The notes beneath the pieces are model-generated. The model worked only from the letters and a program-made list of their open reading frames with translations. It was not told the DNA's origin and ran no database searches. The translations under genes were made by a program, and so were the position numbers. A stretch of 64,000 nucleotides of DNA from Panagrolaimus kolymaensis (lineage: Eukaryota > Nematoda > Chromadorea > Rhabditida > Panagrolaimidae), in NCBI GenBank assembly GCA_028622995.1, contig JAJQJQ010000011.1, forward strand, positions 1,612,001-1,676,000. Direction: 5' to 3'. Of this stretch, positions 1 through 11,730 are shown in pieces (the first letter of the stretch is position 1; the number at the start of each line of letters is the position of its first letter).

Positions 1-737
1 CACCCTTTTAATCTAATTCAGTTTAATTTCACATGTTTGAAATCAACATTTTAAAATACCTTTACATATAAACATTTCATTCCATTTCAATACTAAAGTC
101 ACACTACTTAAAATAATTCTTCGGGTGGCTTACATCAAATTTAAATACCTTTCTAGGGGGGCTTCGCCCCCAACGCAAGCGTAACTTCTCATCAATTACT
201 TCAGCGAGTTCCGATTTGCGCCTTCTGGCTCCACTTTCATGTTTATCCTTTCTGCTTCCAAGCATATTCCTTCGTACAATTACTCCCTTTTCGAAATTAA
301 TAATGGGCCCTACGGGTCCCATCCCATCCATTTTCATTGCTTCCATTATCAATTATTGTATTTCCAAAATCACATTTTTATAAATCCGGGAACATTTTGA
401 TTTTTCGGTCTCGCATTTCATTATTCTGATATGCGTCACCATCCTTTTGAAGCCCATTTTCATTACTCTATTTTCGTGTTCACCTACTTCCACACATTCT
501 TAGTTGCAATAAAATTTTCTTAAATTTCCCAAACATCTTGAAATAACACTATAACACTTTATTACACCTCACTTCAAAAAATTATTTAAATCGAGCATTT
601 CTTTAAACACCCTCCGGCAAACCATTTCATCATGCCCAATTACTTCTTCAACCATAACCGCTCTCATTCTTACCAAATTACAGTAAAACATCTCGAAAAG
701 AAAATTAACGTTTCCAAAAAATCTCACGCTTCGTCCT

Positions 738-960
738 TTCATCAAACACAAAGAGAAACATTCGTGTCGATAAATTTTTCGATTATGAAAATTTAAAACG
801 CATGTCCTGAATCGGCCATCTCGATTCCGAAGAATGAAATTCACATATTCGGAATCAGCGTAAAAAACTGCATATGACGTGCTAGACACATTTCAATTTG
901 CTAGGGGACACCACATTGACAGACAAACAAACAGACAGACATACATTCTCACTTTACATA
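738..960 (+). repeat. Copy 1 of a diverged direct repeat
   Basis: It shares with 1508-1730 a 5' word (CTTTCATCAAACACAAAGAG, then AAACATTCG), a central GGAATCAGC(G/A)T(A/T)AAAAACT block, a CAGACAGACATA tail and a closing (A/G)GGTAGA. The order and spacing of the blocks are conserved, so the similarity is not just base composition. Confidence 0.6.
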
Positions 961-1066
961 GGTAGACAAGAAATATGAAGGGGCCTGCCTACGGCAGTCC
1001 CCACACGTTACATTTATTTAATTTTACAATTACACATCGGGCCCTCATCTCGTCTTCCAGCTTCCA

Positions 1067-1295
1067 TCCCCTACGGGGAGCATTTTACATTAGTTCATTT
1101 CTATTTACAAACTGGCCCTTCGGGCCACACAATCCATTCTCGGGTTCCATTCCACACTTTCACCTTTTCAAATTCAATTTCATTACAGCCGAAAATCAAC
1201 AAAGGCCCTTTGGGCCTCATCTTTCATATCCCTTATGGACACATCGAGGTTCATCTCCACATTCATTTTAAATTTTACTTAGGCCCTGCGGGCCT
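1067..1295. repeat. Cluster of four short perfect GC palindromes
   Basis: Palindromes with a 3-nt centre lie at 1067-1079 (TCCCCTACGGGGA), 1113-1127 (TGGCCCTTCGGGCCA), 1203-1217 (AGGCCCTTTGGGCCT) and 1281-1295 (AGGCCCTGCGGGCCT). More imperfect ones lie at 156-171, 304-321 and about 980-1002. The stems keep pairing while the centre base varies. Surrounding DNA is AT-rich, so these stand out sharply. Confidence 0.7.
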
Positions 1296-1507
1296 CATTT
1301 CGCATTTCCATCTTCCAAAATCAATAATTATTTTAAAAATACAAAAAAAACATTTTCATTAAACACCTTCCAACACCTCCACACATGCATGCATCTAAGC
1401 ACCATCACCAAATCCACCAAATATGCATTCTTTCAAAACTCACAATAAAAAAAATCACACAACGAAATTCACCTTCAAAACGCAAACGACAAAGAACTCG
1501 CTTTCTC

Positions 1508-1730
1508 CCTTTCATCAAACACAAAGAGAAACATTCGCGTTAAGAATTTTTTCAATATGCAAATCTTCAAACCTCAATATCATATGCATATCTCTTTACC
1601 CGAAGCTCGAAACCCACATTTTTGGAATCAGCATTAAAAACTACATCAGACTGTACAATCACATTTTCAAAAAACAGCGGACAACCCACAGACAGACATA
1701 GTCAATTCAATTTACAAGGGTAGATGATTG
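1508..1730 (+). repeat. Copy 2 of a diverged direct repeat
   Basis: Partner of the copy at 738-960, same block order. Sequence between the blocks is diverged, so the duplication or insertion events are not recent. Confidence 0.6.
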
Positions 1731-1898
1731 ACAGCGAAATTAAACACTTGGATTTTGCTTCTTTAAAAGTTATTTATAAAAGCTATAATTACAAGAAAAT
1801 AAAATTTATTGCAGAAAAGAAAAAATAATAATTGCTTTCAAAACACAACGTTTTGTTTGTTAAATTTTTAAAAAGATGTAATAATAACTATGTAATTT

Positions 1899-3850
1899 TT
1901 ATGAGAATCGTTTAGAACAACGGAAGGCGGCTTTTGTTTGTGGTGTAACTTTAAATGTGGGACCATGGCCTTAAAAAAATTATGTTTATTAAAGTTTATA
2001 GCTCTTTAAAAAAAAGAGAGAGAACATAAAATAAAGTTCCTACCGGGCAAAATATAATCTGCAAGACAAACAATTTCTTTCCGAGTTGCATCCCATAATT
2101 TTTCGCTATCTTCGTCGAGGCTAAATTCCTTTACATTTTTGGATGATTTTAAATCGGCCTCATCGAATATTAAATTACCTAAAAAAATTATGTTTAATTA
2201 ATCCATAAAATGTTTTTTTTAAAAATGAGAGTAAATTTCGTGGATACAAAAGTTACTGTATAGTTTTAGTCAACTTTTCTCGACTTCTTTTTATTTCGTA
2301 CAAAATTTTCACACTCTTGCCTTTTTAATAAAAACAAAAGAATGTGAAGAAGAAAAAATAATACTCACCCACGATTGCAATTGTTCCATAACCGTTAACA
2401 TTTTTAACTACCAAGCTTAAATCGCGAGGAGTCATACCGGGTGTCAAAAATACATCTGTATTGTCACAAAGGGAACGAAATGGAAGGAAACTTCGTCGAT
2501 TGTCCTAAATAAAAAAAGTAAAAAGAAAAAAGAAGGAAAAAAACTCATGCTTTTCATGTTTCAATGGAAAAAATAAATAAAAGGAAAGCTTTTTTGTTTT
2601 TGATTCGGAAGCATTCGCTTGCTTCTTTCTTTCATTTACAATAAAATAAATAAAAGGTTACAAAAACATGGCATAAAAAAGAAATACTGAAGGTCGGTAA
2701 AGAAAAGAAAAAAGTGAGTGACTTACAAAAGACGGCGCAGTTTTTTGAATATAAACATATTGACGATTGACTATTTTATTTTCAATATAAATATTTGTAT
2801 GTGGAAAAAGGTTTAAATTTCCTACAGTATCTACAGCGGTGTGAGTTAAAATTAAATGTGTAATGTTGAATGGATTCAAGCCATGTGAAGCAAGTCCACC
2901 AAGTATCGTATTCTTAAAAAATGGTAGCCCAGTGTCAATCAAAATGTAACATCGCTCATTTGTTTCTTCTTTTTCGTCAATTACTAATGCAACTGATGAT
3001 GAAAACCTGCAAATAAAAAAACATATATGCATGGAGTTTTTTTATGAGGACAAAAGCAAATTACTACATTTGATAATTTGAAGCAAGGGAATAATTTCCA
3101 TAAAGAATTGGAATAATCGTTGGACCATCATATGGTTTTTTGCTGGGATCAGGCATAGGCAGATAAACCGAATTAAAAGATAACCCATTAAAATTATGTG
3201 ATTGCATAGTAGTTGTTGGGATAAAACGTTTTGCTCGGGCTGATTTTAAGTATTCTAAAATTTTTTGTTTATGAATGAAGTTATTTTCATTGAATTTTAA
3301 AAGTTTGCAAAAGATTTAGATTTAATGCTTTTCGTTTGTTAAGTTCGAAAGCAGCGTTTTCCAAAATTTTATCTTTTTCAAAAACAGTATATTATTTTTT
3401 GTTTCAGTTGCTCCACATTTAATTCATGAAACACCCCAAAAATAATATGATTCATTCAAACATTTTAGCATTTTTGAATCTAGCAATTACGCAATTATGA
3501 AGAAGCAGCACCATAAAATTTGTAAAGGTTAAAAAAAAAAGCCGAAGAAGAAAGAAGCACATGACTTTTTTTGCTTCTTCTTCATCTTTTTCCTTTGCAA
3601 GCTACAAATATTTTTGCTAAAAAATAATAAAAACATAAAACACAGACTTTCTGGTTTAAAAAGGGGTTTAGGCAAAAATGGTATTGAAGAAAATAAACCG
3701 CCACCGAGGTCACCATGATTGGCGTGATTTGAGATGTGTTCATTTGCTAGAAAATTATCAAAATTTATTAACAACTTTAGCTTTTATGAAAAACAAACCA
3801 TTAATTAAAATAAAAAATAATATTAAATTAAACAAAATTAAATATTCCAT
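1899..3850 (-). CDS. Secreted metallo-beta-lactamase-fold protein, MBLAC1-like, probably catalytically dead
   Basis: Seven exons give about 302 residues: 3799-3850, a short exon starting at 3746 with unresolved 3' end, 3068-3254, 2727-3006, 2369-2504, 2044-2178 and 1899-1969. The first exon encodes a hydrophobic signal peptide (MEYLILFNLILFFILIN). The MBL core follows: ILIDTGLPFFK, then ILTHTAVDTVGNLNLFP, then TDVFLTPGMTPRDLSLVV, IAIVGNLIFDEADL, and a final ILPGHGPTFKV. This order matches the MBLAC1 branch. The canonical HxHxDH motif reads HTAVDT, so the second and last histidines are lost, and the bridging aspartate of GDL reads GNL. Only the first His, the Asp and the terminal GHG histidine remain. 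The fold is well supported; loss of metal hydrolase activity is inferred. The second exon's donor is ambiguous, with three in-frame choices. Confidence 0.8.
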
Positions 3851-4520
3851 TTTTTTTAAAATAAAAAAGCTTTACACTTAAAATTGCAAAATAGATTTGA
3901 CCCTTATTTCCGAATCGGCTTTGCTCTTCCCAACTCTCCTTTTTTTGCGCGAGTCTAAAATGTCAAATTTGTCTTTGACGAAAGAGAACAAAAAAAGGTG
4001 TCGGTGTTTGTTTTTATTAAAGTGAGAAAGTTTTCAAAAATAGCTTTTTTCCTTAAAGTCAATCAAATAAGCTGATCCCATCTTTCGGGTGACGGACGTC
4101 GTCGGCCATTAACTTTGACCACTTTAGCTTATTCAATAAGGAAAAAAGTAATTTGATCTAAAACAGCTTTAAAATAAAATAAATGGAGGAAATGATTTCC
4201 TTTTTGATTTTTAAATAAATGAATTGCGCAATAAGGAAAATAACAATCGAATAAAATTAATGACTTTTATTTTGTTTTGTCGCGGTTTGAGTTAATAAAG
4301 ATTGAATTTTATTGTTAAATTTTTATTTTTTTATTTGTAATAACATTTAAGCGAAAAATAAATAACAAATTAATAATTTTAATGTTAAACGTCCTAACTG
4401 TAAAAATAGCTTTTGGTGCAAAAGTTGATTCACGTTATAGGTTAAAATTTGTCATCAGCAAGCCAACAACTTTCATGCTTTTAAATAATTTTTTTATAAA
4501 AAGTTTTTTGTTATGATTAA
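3851..4520. other. Intergenic, 670 bp, AT-rich
   Basis: Lies between the MBL-fold gene start and the receptor gene stop, both on the minus strand. It should hold the MBL-gene promoter. I see no RNA gene, repeat or clear motif. Confidence 0.5.
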
Positions 4521-6022
4521 TCACATCCAAGTATTTTTTAATTGAACAAAATAATCTTCCACCGTCAATAAAGTTGGTATATAAGTTCCCAAAGCTGTTT
4601 GAACATGTTGTTGCTCTTTAACATTAGTTGAAAAAGGTGAAACTCTTTCTTTACTAAATTTATAGTTAGTTTTAAAAATTGAATATAAAAATATTGACTG
4701 GCATATAATTAATGACATATCATATAGCTGAAGGAAAAAAGCCAAAGTTTATGTAAGAATTGAGCAAAGCAGAGAATACACTGAAAAGTAACTTACACTA
4801 TACAGTATAGGAATTGAAACGTCAGTTGTCGATCCGTCAACAAGATATAAAATAACATAAATTATTGGAGTAATAGGGCCAAGAGTTGCGAGAATAAAAA
4901 TATAAGGTTGTAAAAGTTGAAGGTTTTTTAAGTTTTGCGATAACTGAAATTATAAAGTTTTAAAAATCTCATTATTTTTTTATATCAATAACATGCTTAA
5001 TAATTACAGTATAAAAGTTTGGTGTCCAAAAGCTTATTCTTATGGTTTAAAGAAATATCCCATGTGGGATAAATAGTATTATTATATTTTGTAGTCGTAA
5101 AATTTAAAAATTATAAAAAAACAAGGAACTCTCCCCCAAAGGGAAATCAAGATTATAATTTACTGTTTCACGCAATCATCTTTAGGGAATTGCGTTCATT
5201 CAAGTTCCTAAATAGTAATCCTTTGAAATTGAGTCCATTTGAACGGCTAAATAAGGAAACTCTTCTTATTTTTTTTAGCTATAGAAATCATCATTTAATT
5301 TAAAAAATGGGTTACTTGGTATCGTTGTAACAGCAATGGACGAAGACGAGAAAGATTTCGAAGTTGCTTATTTTTTCGAATCAAAAATAACGTAACAAAT
5401 AATGATCCCAAATGAGTGGAAATAATAGGCACATTCCGAATCAACATATCAATTCGAAAAAAAGATGTGATCAAAGTCAAGAAAAGTGCCAAACCAATTC
5501 CCATTGCTGATAAACTTAAAGCGACAGAAGTTTGAAATTTGGGTCGAATTTGATAGGTTCTCCAATAAATTGTTGCAAAAAGTCGTTCGATTACGATGGT
5601 TAAAACTCCAAAACGAAGCATGTGGCCACCAAGAGCCATACTAAGATGAACTATTTGCGATGGCTCGTTGCTTATAATTTTTGTGTGATGTAACGAATAA
5701 ATTATATTTGCAATGGGTAAAAATAAAAATAAACACAGATTTAGTAAAATTAATAACCTAGAATGTTTGAATTATTTTTTTAGAAAAAATGTGCTTTAAA
5801 AATTATCGATAGAAATTTAAAGCACGACAAAAGATTCGGCCAAAATTCGATTGTCTTATTTACTTTGATGATGCCATCTTAAAAAATTGCTTACTTGTTT
5901 ATTAGCGATAATTTCAATTTCAAAATAAAGAATAAAGTTAAAGCCCCTCCAATGGTAGTAATAATCCCAAGAACCAAGTTGATTATATTAGCCCAAAATT
6001 TAAATTGAAAATCCAAATCCAT
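4521..6022 (-). CDS. Serpentine chemoreceptor, Sre-like 7TM GPCR
   Basis: Four exons (about 5895-6022, 5313-5758, 4801-4935, 4521-4727) encode a protein of roughly 300 residues with about seven hydrophobic segments. The best family marker is at the end of TM3, LTIVIERLFATIYWRTYQ, which corresponds to the ERxxAT...YE signature of nematode Sra-superfamily receptors. The C-terminus VEDYFVQLKNTW resembles the end of the Sre family. The reading frame through the third exon (LSQNLKNLQLLQPYIFILAT) joins cleanly after CAA|GTAACC. Such receptors are normally expressed in sensory neurons and detect environmental chemicals; no ligand can be inferred. Assignment to Sre rather than Srb is tentative. The initiator ATG opens a hydrophobic first TM segment. 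Confidence 0.8.
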
Positions 6023-8908
6023 TTTAAAAACTCCAAAAATTAAAATACAAAAAGAGACAAAAATAATAAAAAAAATAAAATAGCCAACTGATTACTTTTG
6101 AAGCAAAAAACGAATGTGACAATTTTCTCTTTTTTTCTTGTTCAAATAATAATCTTTAACAACCCCCAGGGATTTTGATAATTATAATAAAAAACAAAAA
6201 TGCAACCAGAAATAATTATTAGGTTGGCATTTTATTTACCGTCTCTTCTATCAAAAAGTTAGCTAAAAAAACACGTTGCATGTCGGCTTTTTTCTTTTTC
6301 TTTGTTTTGCACAATTTTCCAAACTACGAGTCCTACTAAGAAATAAAATAAAGAAATAAATATTTTTTTAATTTAATGAACTTTCAAATAATAAAAACCA
6401 ATAAAAATTATATTCAATTAAGTTTAAAAGGGCACTCATTAAAATTAATAATAAATAAAAGGCTAAATCGCTACATTAAATTTAGGCATAAAGGAAATTG
6501 TGTGTGGAAGCGTTTTTTTATAAATCAAAACTCAAAATGGTTATTGTAAAAAAATAATACGCAAAGAAAATGTTTGAGATTCATCCGCCATTCATCATTA
6601 GATGGCAAAAAAAATATTGATTTCCTTCACTCTGCTACGTTACTTTTTAAAAAATATTTTTTAAGAAACATGCGTTGTTTGGACGATCTTGATGGATTTA
6701 TTTGCAAGCTTTTTCTTCCATTTAATGTGTCCTTCTGCTTTAGGACTAAATTGTTAGCAACAAAATTACAAAATAATATTACATATATAATTCCTTGTTT
6801 TTTTACACAATATGTAAATGTCCTACAAATCAAGACAACAGATTATTATTTATTAAAAAAGTTCAAAACATGTGCATACGCTTATAAACGCATAACTTAG
6901 TTAACATAATCGATTTTAAGTTTTTCCCTTTTTATAAATGGTTTAAAAATTATTCATTTATATTAACTAAGGATCAAAAAATGAGTCTCATGTTTTTATA
7001 TTTCCAATAGCTTTTAGATGCTAGTAAACTTTTTTGTTTTAGTAGTGAATAAAAATTTCTCGTTTTTTAAAACCTTTTTCGTTAATTTTTGCACTATCAT
7101 CTAATTATTTTACTTATGTTTAAACTTTACTTTGATAATTCATTGATCATCATTTAGAGAAAAAGAAAAATATTTAAAAAAACAGTCAACCTTTTGCTAC
7201 CAATCTTTTTTTTTTACAAAAAAGCTATCAATTTTTTTTATCAATCATTCATGGTTTTTCTTTCCGTCAATCTTTTTATTGCCATTTTTAGAACCGAAAT
7301 TATTTCTATAGTTTCATTTGGTTAATATCATTTAATTTCTTTTTTTATTGTTTGCTTCACTCTATTAATTAACGCCGATGAAGAAGAAGACAACCATGAT
7401 CAAAATGAATGAATGCGCGTTCTTTGTTACATCGTTAAACATTTGAACTTTATTTCCGATTTTTTAAGGACTTAATGAACGTTGTCTTGCGCACTTAAAG
7501 ATGAAAGTTAAAAGATAAAAAAAATTTTTTAGACTAAATATAGCTTATCAAAACCGCAAAATAAAATAATCCATTAAATGGAAAATAAATTTTAAGATGC
7601 TGAATCCTATTTATCAGTGTTTTTGAAATTCGCTACATTAAAATGCTGTTTCAAGACTTTCATTTTTTATTGATGAACTTTATCAATTAACTTTGATTTA
7701 TGATAGTTCATTAACTTTACGTGCACAAGGGTAAACTATAAACTTAAGAAATTGTTGATCAAGATATGGACGTTGCAGTATCTTATAGTTGGGGCAAATT
7801 TTTTAAAGGCATCTGAAGGTATAAAAAGTAATTGCGCAAATTTCAAGATGCCATTAAGCTCATTCTTCCTATCTTGTGGCTCTCGCTTACTTATTTAACC
7901 TTCTCTAAATAAAAACACTGGAGATAGCACTATTTATTCATTTTTCATATTTTTTCTTCACTTTATGGAATTCTGAAAATAAATGTGCCTACGTGTTGGA
8001 AGTTAGCAGAAGAGCATTGCTTCTTTGTTTAAATTTTTACTTTTTTTTCATTTTTGCAAATAAAAAGGTTTGCCCAACCATTTTTTGGCTTAACTTATTG
8101 AAGAAGATTAATCTCAAATTTGACCCTTCTCTGTTTTGTTTTTAGTTATCGCTGACTGACCAATGGTCATTGTAGGCTAGAGATTATGAATACAAAGGAT
8201 TATGTTTTTGACTATAATCCACCACAATCATAAATATCTGAACTTTTGTTTGAACCATTTTAATATGTTTTTTTAAAGTCAACCTATTTTTATTTTTTTT
8301 GCGTTTTTATTTTGCTTAATAATTCGCAAATTATTTTTTGGGATTTATTGTCAGAAAGTAGAATGCTTTAGAGTTTGATATTGATTTATTTTATTTTATT
8401 AAAACAAGAAAGATAGGTCGGCCGACCATCGTTTGGACATTAATAGTCGAAGTGTAAAGAAATGGAAGCATCATCGTCGCTTTCATAACAAAGATGATGA
8501 CTCATTTAGACAAAAACATAAGAAAGGTTGTCTAGATATTTAACCGGGCAAATCTGATATGATCTAACACAACATTCATCACAGCTATTTTCCCGCTATT
8601 GGAATAAAAATGCCCCTTTTTTGTTGTAAAAAGTCTGATGCTAATGTCTACTGTGATGTAAATTTAAGCGTGATTTCGATATTATTTGTTATAATTAGAA
8701 ACCTCCTTTTTGTTTGATTTATTAGTTACCTTCTTTTTTAAAGGCAACCCACGAAATAAACTTCCTTTTTTATTTGTGTGTTTTGTTTAAATTGAACCTT
8801 TCAAACGCTTGTGTTTTAATTTAATGATTTCTTTGCTCTTTATAAACTTTTGTTGATTTCTGTTTTAACAAAAAACATTTTTTTTAGATTCTTTCAAGAA
8901 AAATAAAA
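6023..8908. other. Large intergenic region, 2.9 kb, nothing recognised
   Basis: Very AT-rich, with many homopolymer runs of A and T. Open frames at 6574-6900 (+) and 6627-6833 (-) overlap each other and have no splice context or family similarity. It separates the start of the receptor gene (-) from the start of the ABC-like gene (+), so it must contain both promoters. A 12-bp palindrome GGTCGGCCGACC sits near 8417. No tRNA-like or known small-RNA sequence was seen. Confidence 0.5.
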
Positions 8909-11539
8909 ATGTCTCTGTCGACAATATTCGGTTTATTAAGATTTTTTAATATTAAAGATTTAACCTTTTTATTTGTTGGAATCATCCTCGCTATTCTTAC
9001 TGGCGGTGGATTAGTGCATATTACATTTTGCGTGGGATGGGTATTAGAAATTTTGATTTCAGTGGATAATAAATCATCAGAATTTCGAGCTCAAATGTTT
9101 CCATTTTTGGCTTATTATTCTTTTACTGCCATGGTTTTGGGGATGATTGCATTTTTTCAAGTAAATTTTTTCATTAATTTCTGGGTTTTCAATCCATTAT
9201 TATTTTCAAATTTTCAGTATATATGCTTCCGCCATGTCGCACTTAAACTTGCAAAACGATTTCGACGGCGATATTTCCATCTTTTAATCCTTCAATCCCC
9301 TGCCTTTTTTCAAAGCATGAAAAACAAAGCTTTCAATGAAAAATTTGAAACAGATGTTCGAAAGCTTCAACAAGCTTTCACTGATTCTTTTCCAGCAATT
9401 ATTACATCTTTCACTCAATTTTGTTCATCATTTGGGATGAGTTTTTATCTTTCATGGAAGCTTTCATCTCCAATTTCTTTAATGGGATTTTTTGTATTTA
9501 TTTGGGTTTTTATGCTTACATGGCTTTCAATCAAGCTTACTCAAAGCGAATTAAGGATTGTTCAAGAATCGAGAAAAGCTATAATTGTTCCAACAACTTT
9601 TACAGCATGGTGTGATTCACTTTTTTCTAACGGGGTTAGAAAATGTGTTATTATTTCATTAATAACTGGAAGTTTATGGCTTTTTATGTTTAGTGCTATG
9701 GGAATTGGAGCATGGTAACTGCCTTTAGTAGTTAGCATGAGATTACAATCCCAAATTTTTTTAGGTACGGTAATTGGCTTATTGATACTAAAGAAATAAT
9801 TTACCCTGGATATATTTTCGTTATCGCATGTACAATAATTCCATCATGTTATCGGTTTGGTCAACTTCCTCTTATGTGGATGAATTTTTCATCTTATCAA
9901 TTAGCGGTAAATCAAATAATTACATTAGAAGAAAGGTTAAAGGAACAAACAATAAATTCAATTGATTCTTCGACAACAAATTTTGAACTCAAACGAAAGG
10001 AATTTTTAATTACCTATTATAAAAACGAAATAACCGGTTATCATGAGGTTAGTCTTGAAATTTGTGTCTTTGAAAAAATAACAAAAAGTTTACCTTTTTT
10101 TATACCGTAATAAATCATTCTTGGTTTACGTCATTTGGGTTTATAATGATTTTGTAAGAATGACCAAATTTGAAGAACCAAAAAAATGACAATATTTTTA
10201 CAAGCTTTCTATTGTAACTAATATTTGGTACTTTTCTAGAGCCTTTATCCACGAAATTCTCAAGCATTCCTTTACATTCAAAACTTTGCTCTTCGAAAAT
10301 GTAAACTCTATTTTATCGCTATCGTATTTGCTACCATCTTTGCTGCAGCTCCACCATCGTTTACCAAATTAAATGGAGATCTCTTTGATTTTTATAAGCG
10401 TAATGGTAAGCATTAGTGTACTCGACCAATGTTTCAACTTATGTAATAATTTTAGAATCCGCAATCTATTATGAAGATGGTGTAATTATTTCTCATCGAT
10501 ATTATGGTTTAGCAACTATTTATTGTATTGCAGGATTTTTATCTGTAAGCGTTTTCCCAAAAAATTAAATTCCATAGCTTTAAAAATTCTTTATTTTTAT
10601 GTAGGCATTATTTTTTGGAATAAATGGCGAACGAATTGCATATCATATTAGAAAATCAATTTTCGAAAGTTATAATAATTCAGATAATTCTTTAACTGAT
10701 GATAAAAAAACTCGCCTTGTTGGACTTTTAACAAAATCAACGAATCAATGCAAATCGGTATTGTTTCTTTTTTTGGAATTGTTTTGGAAGTTTAATCGTA
10801 AATTTTTAGGCATTTGATATAACTTTCTGCCAATTTTGTGTTGGAATCCTTTCATTAATGTTTGGAATAAGCTTTATTTTTGAAAAGAATTTTGCGACAG
10901 CTTTTGTTTCAACTGTTTGCTTCTTTCTTCAAGCAATCATTCAATATTTTTCTTCTCGAGTAGCTGATATTCAAACCAAACGTGCCCTTTCCAAGAAGAA
11001 CCAAAAACGACAGGTAACTACATAAAAATTTAAAATAATAGTCTCTAAAAGGAAGTAGCTGTTTCAGGAAGAATTGGATAATTTCCGAAAAATGCCTGAA
11101 ACAAGCATTGAAGAAAAACTTAATTCTTTGGATTTCCAATATGCAACTTATCTTCATTTTGCACATCATCAACTTTCATCTGTTATTGGATTAGAAGCCC
11201 TCAAATTTACAGCGATTAATGCTTTTCCACAAATAACTCAAGCAATTACATACATTCTTTGTTGCTTTTTGACTGCAGAAAGTTATGTAACACCTGTAGT
11301 TGTTTATAAGTATGTCGATTCGTTTCATCCTTTTATGAACATTAATCAAATGAGTATCATTTTATAGAGTCGTACAAACTATTTACATGTCCACAGCCGC
11401 GGCTGGAACCATCTCACAATTTACGAACAATATCCATCAAGCAAGATTGGGTGCTCGTGAAATGAATGATGTTTTCGAAACAACTAAATGGGATAAAATT
11501 AGTTCATCTTCATCCAGAGCTAAAGTTTGTGCAGCATAA
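8909..11539 (+). CDS. ABCB/P-glycoprotein-like protein with two transmembrane domains and no nucleotide-binding domain
   Basis: Nine exons (8909-9160, 9218-9714, 9765-10047, 10240-10405, 10456-10544, 10605-10757, 10810-11013, 11068-11309, 11368-11539) sum to 2058 nt, exactly 685 residues. The N-terminus (LLRFFNIKDLTFLFVGIILA) matches the start of P-glycoprotein TMD1. Next come the TM2-loop HVALKLAKRFRRRYFHLLIL and the KLQQAFTDSFPAIITSFTQF block equivalent to the Pgp KIQ..IGDK segment. The TM6 end, SSYQLAVNQIITLEERL, corresponds to the run leading into NBD1. Instead of an NBD there is a linker of about 45 residues, then a second TMD (RKSIFESYN, FNKL-type helices). The protein ends IHQARLGAREMNDVFETTKW, where NBD2 would begin. 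No Walker A, LSGGQ or Walker B is present. Full-length Pgp is about 1280 residues. Intact frame across nine exons argues against a pseudogene. Confidence 0.85.
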
Positions 11540-11730
11540 AATCGAGATAACATAAACTTGCCATGACTTTTTGCAAAAAAGCAAATATTCAAACAAAAAA
11601 CGGGGAACGCTGGTAATTATCTTTACGAGGTATTAGGTTTTTTAGATTTTCTTTTTCATAACATTTAAAAATAATAAAAGAAATTTATTAATACAACATT
11701 TATAAAAACAGTAATTAACAGTAAGGAAAT

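Larger units (their letters stand above)
1..1898. repeat. Gene-free, C-skewed repetitive region with short GC palindromes
   Basis: No convincing exon is present: the frames that stay open are low-complexity and lack splice signals. The + strand is rich in C and poor in G except at compact palindromes of the type GGCCCTTCGGGCC. Two stretches resemble each other (about 738-960 and 1508-1730): both start with the same CTTTCATCAAACACAAAGAG word, pass through a shared TTTGGAATCAGC/TTCGGAATCAGC word, and end in a CAGACAGACAT-containing tail. This looks like dispersed repeat or old transposon DNA. I do not recognise the family. Confidence 0.6.

Noticed and set aside
569..1701. Open frames of 80-106 codons in the left repeat region, both strands
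   Set aside because: They overlap the diverged repeat copies and GC palindromes, have low-complexity composition and no splice context.
6574..6900. 108-codon frame (+) and a 68-codon frame opposite it
   Set aside because: The two frames occupy the same AT-rich DNA on opposite strands, and neither resembles a protein family.
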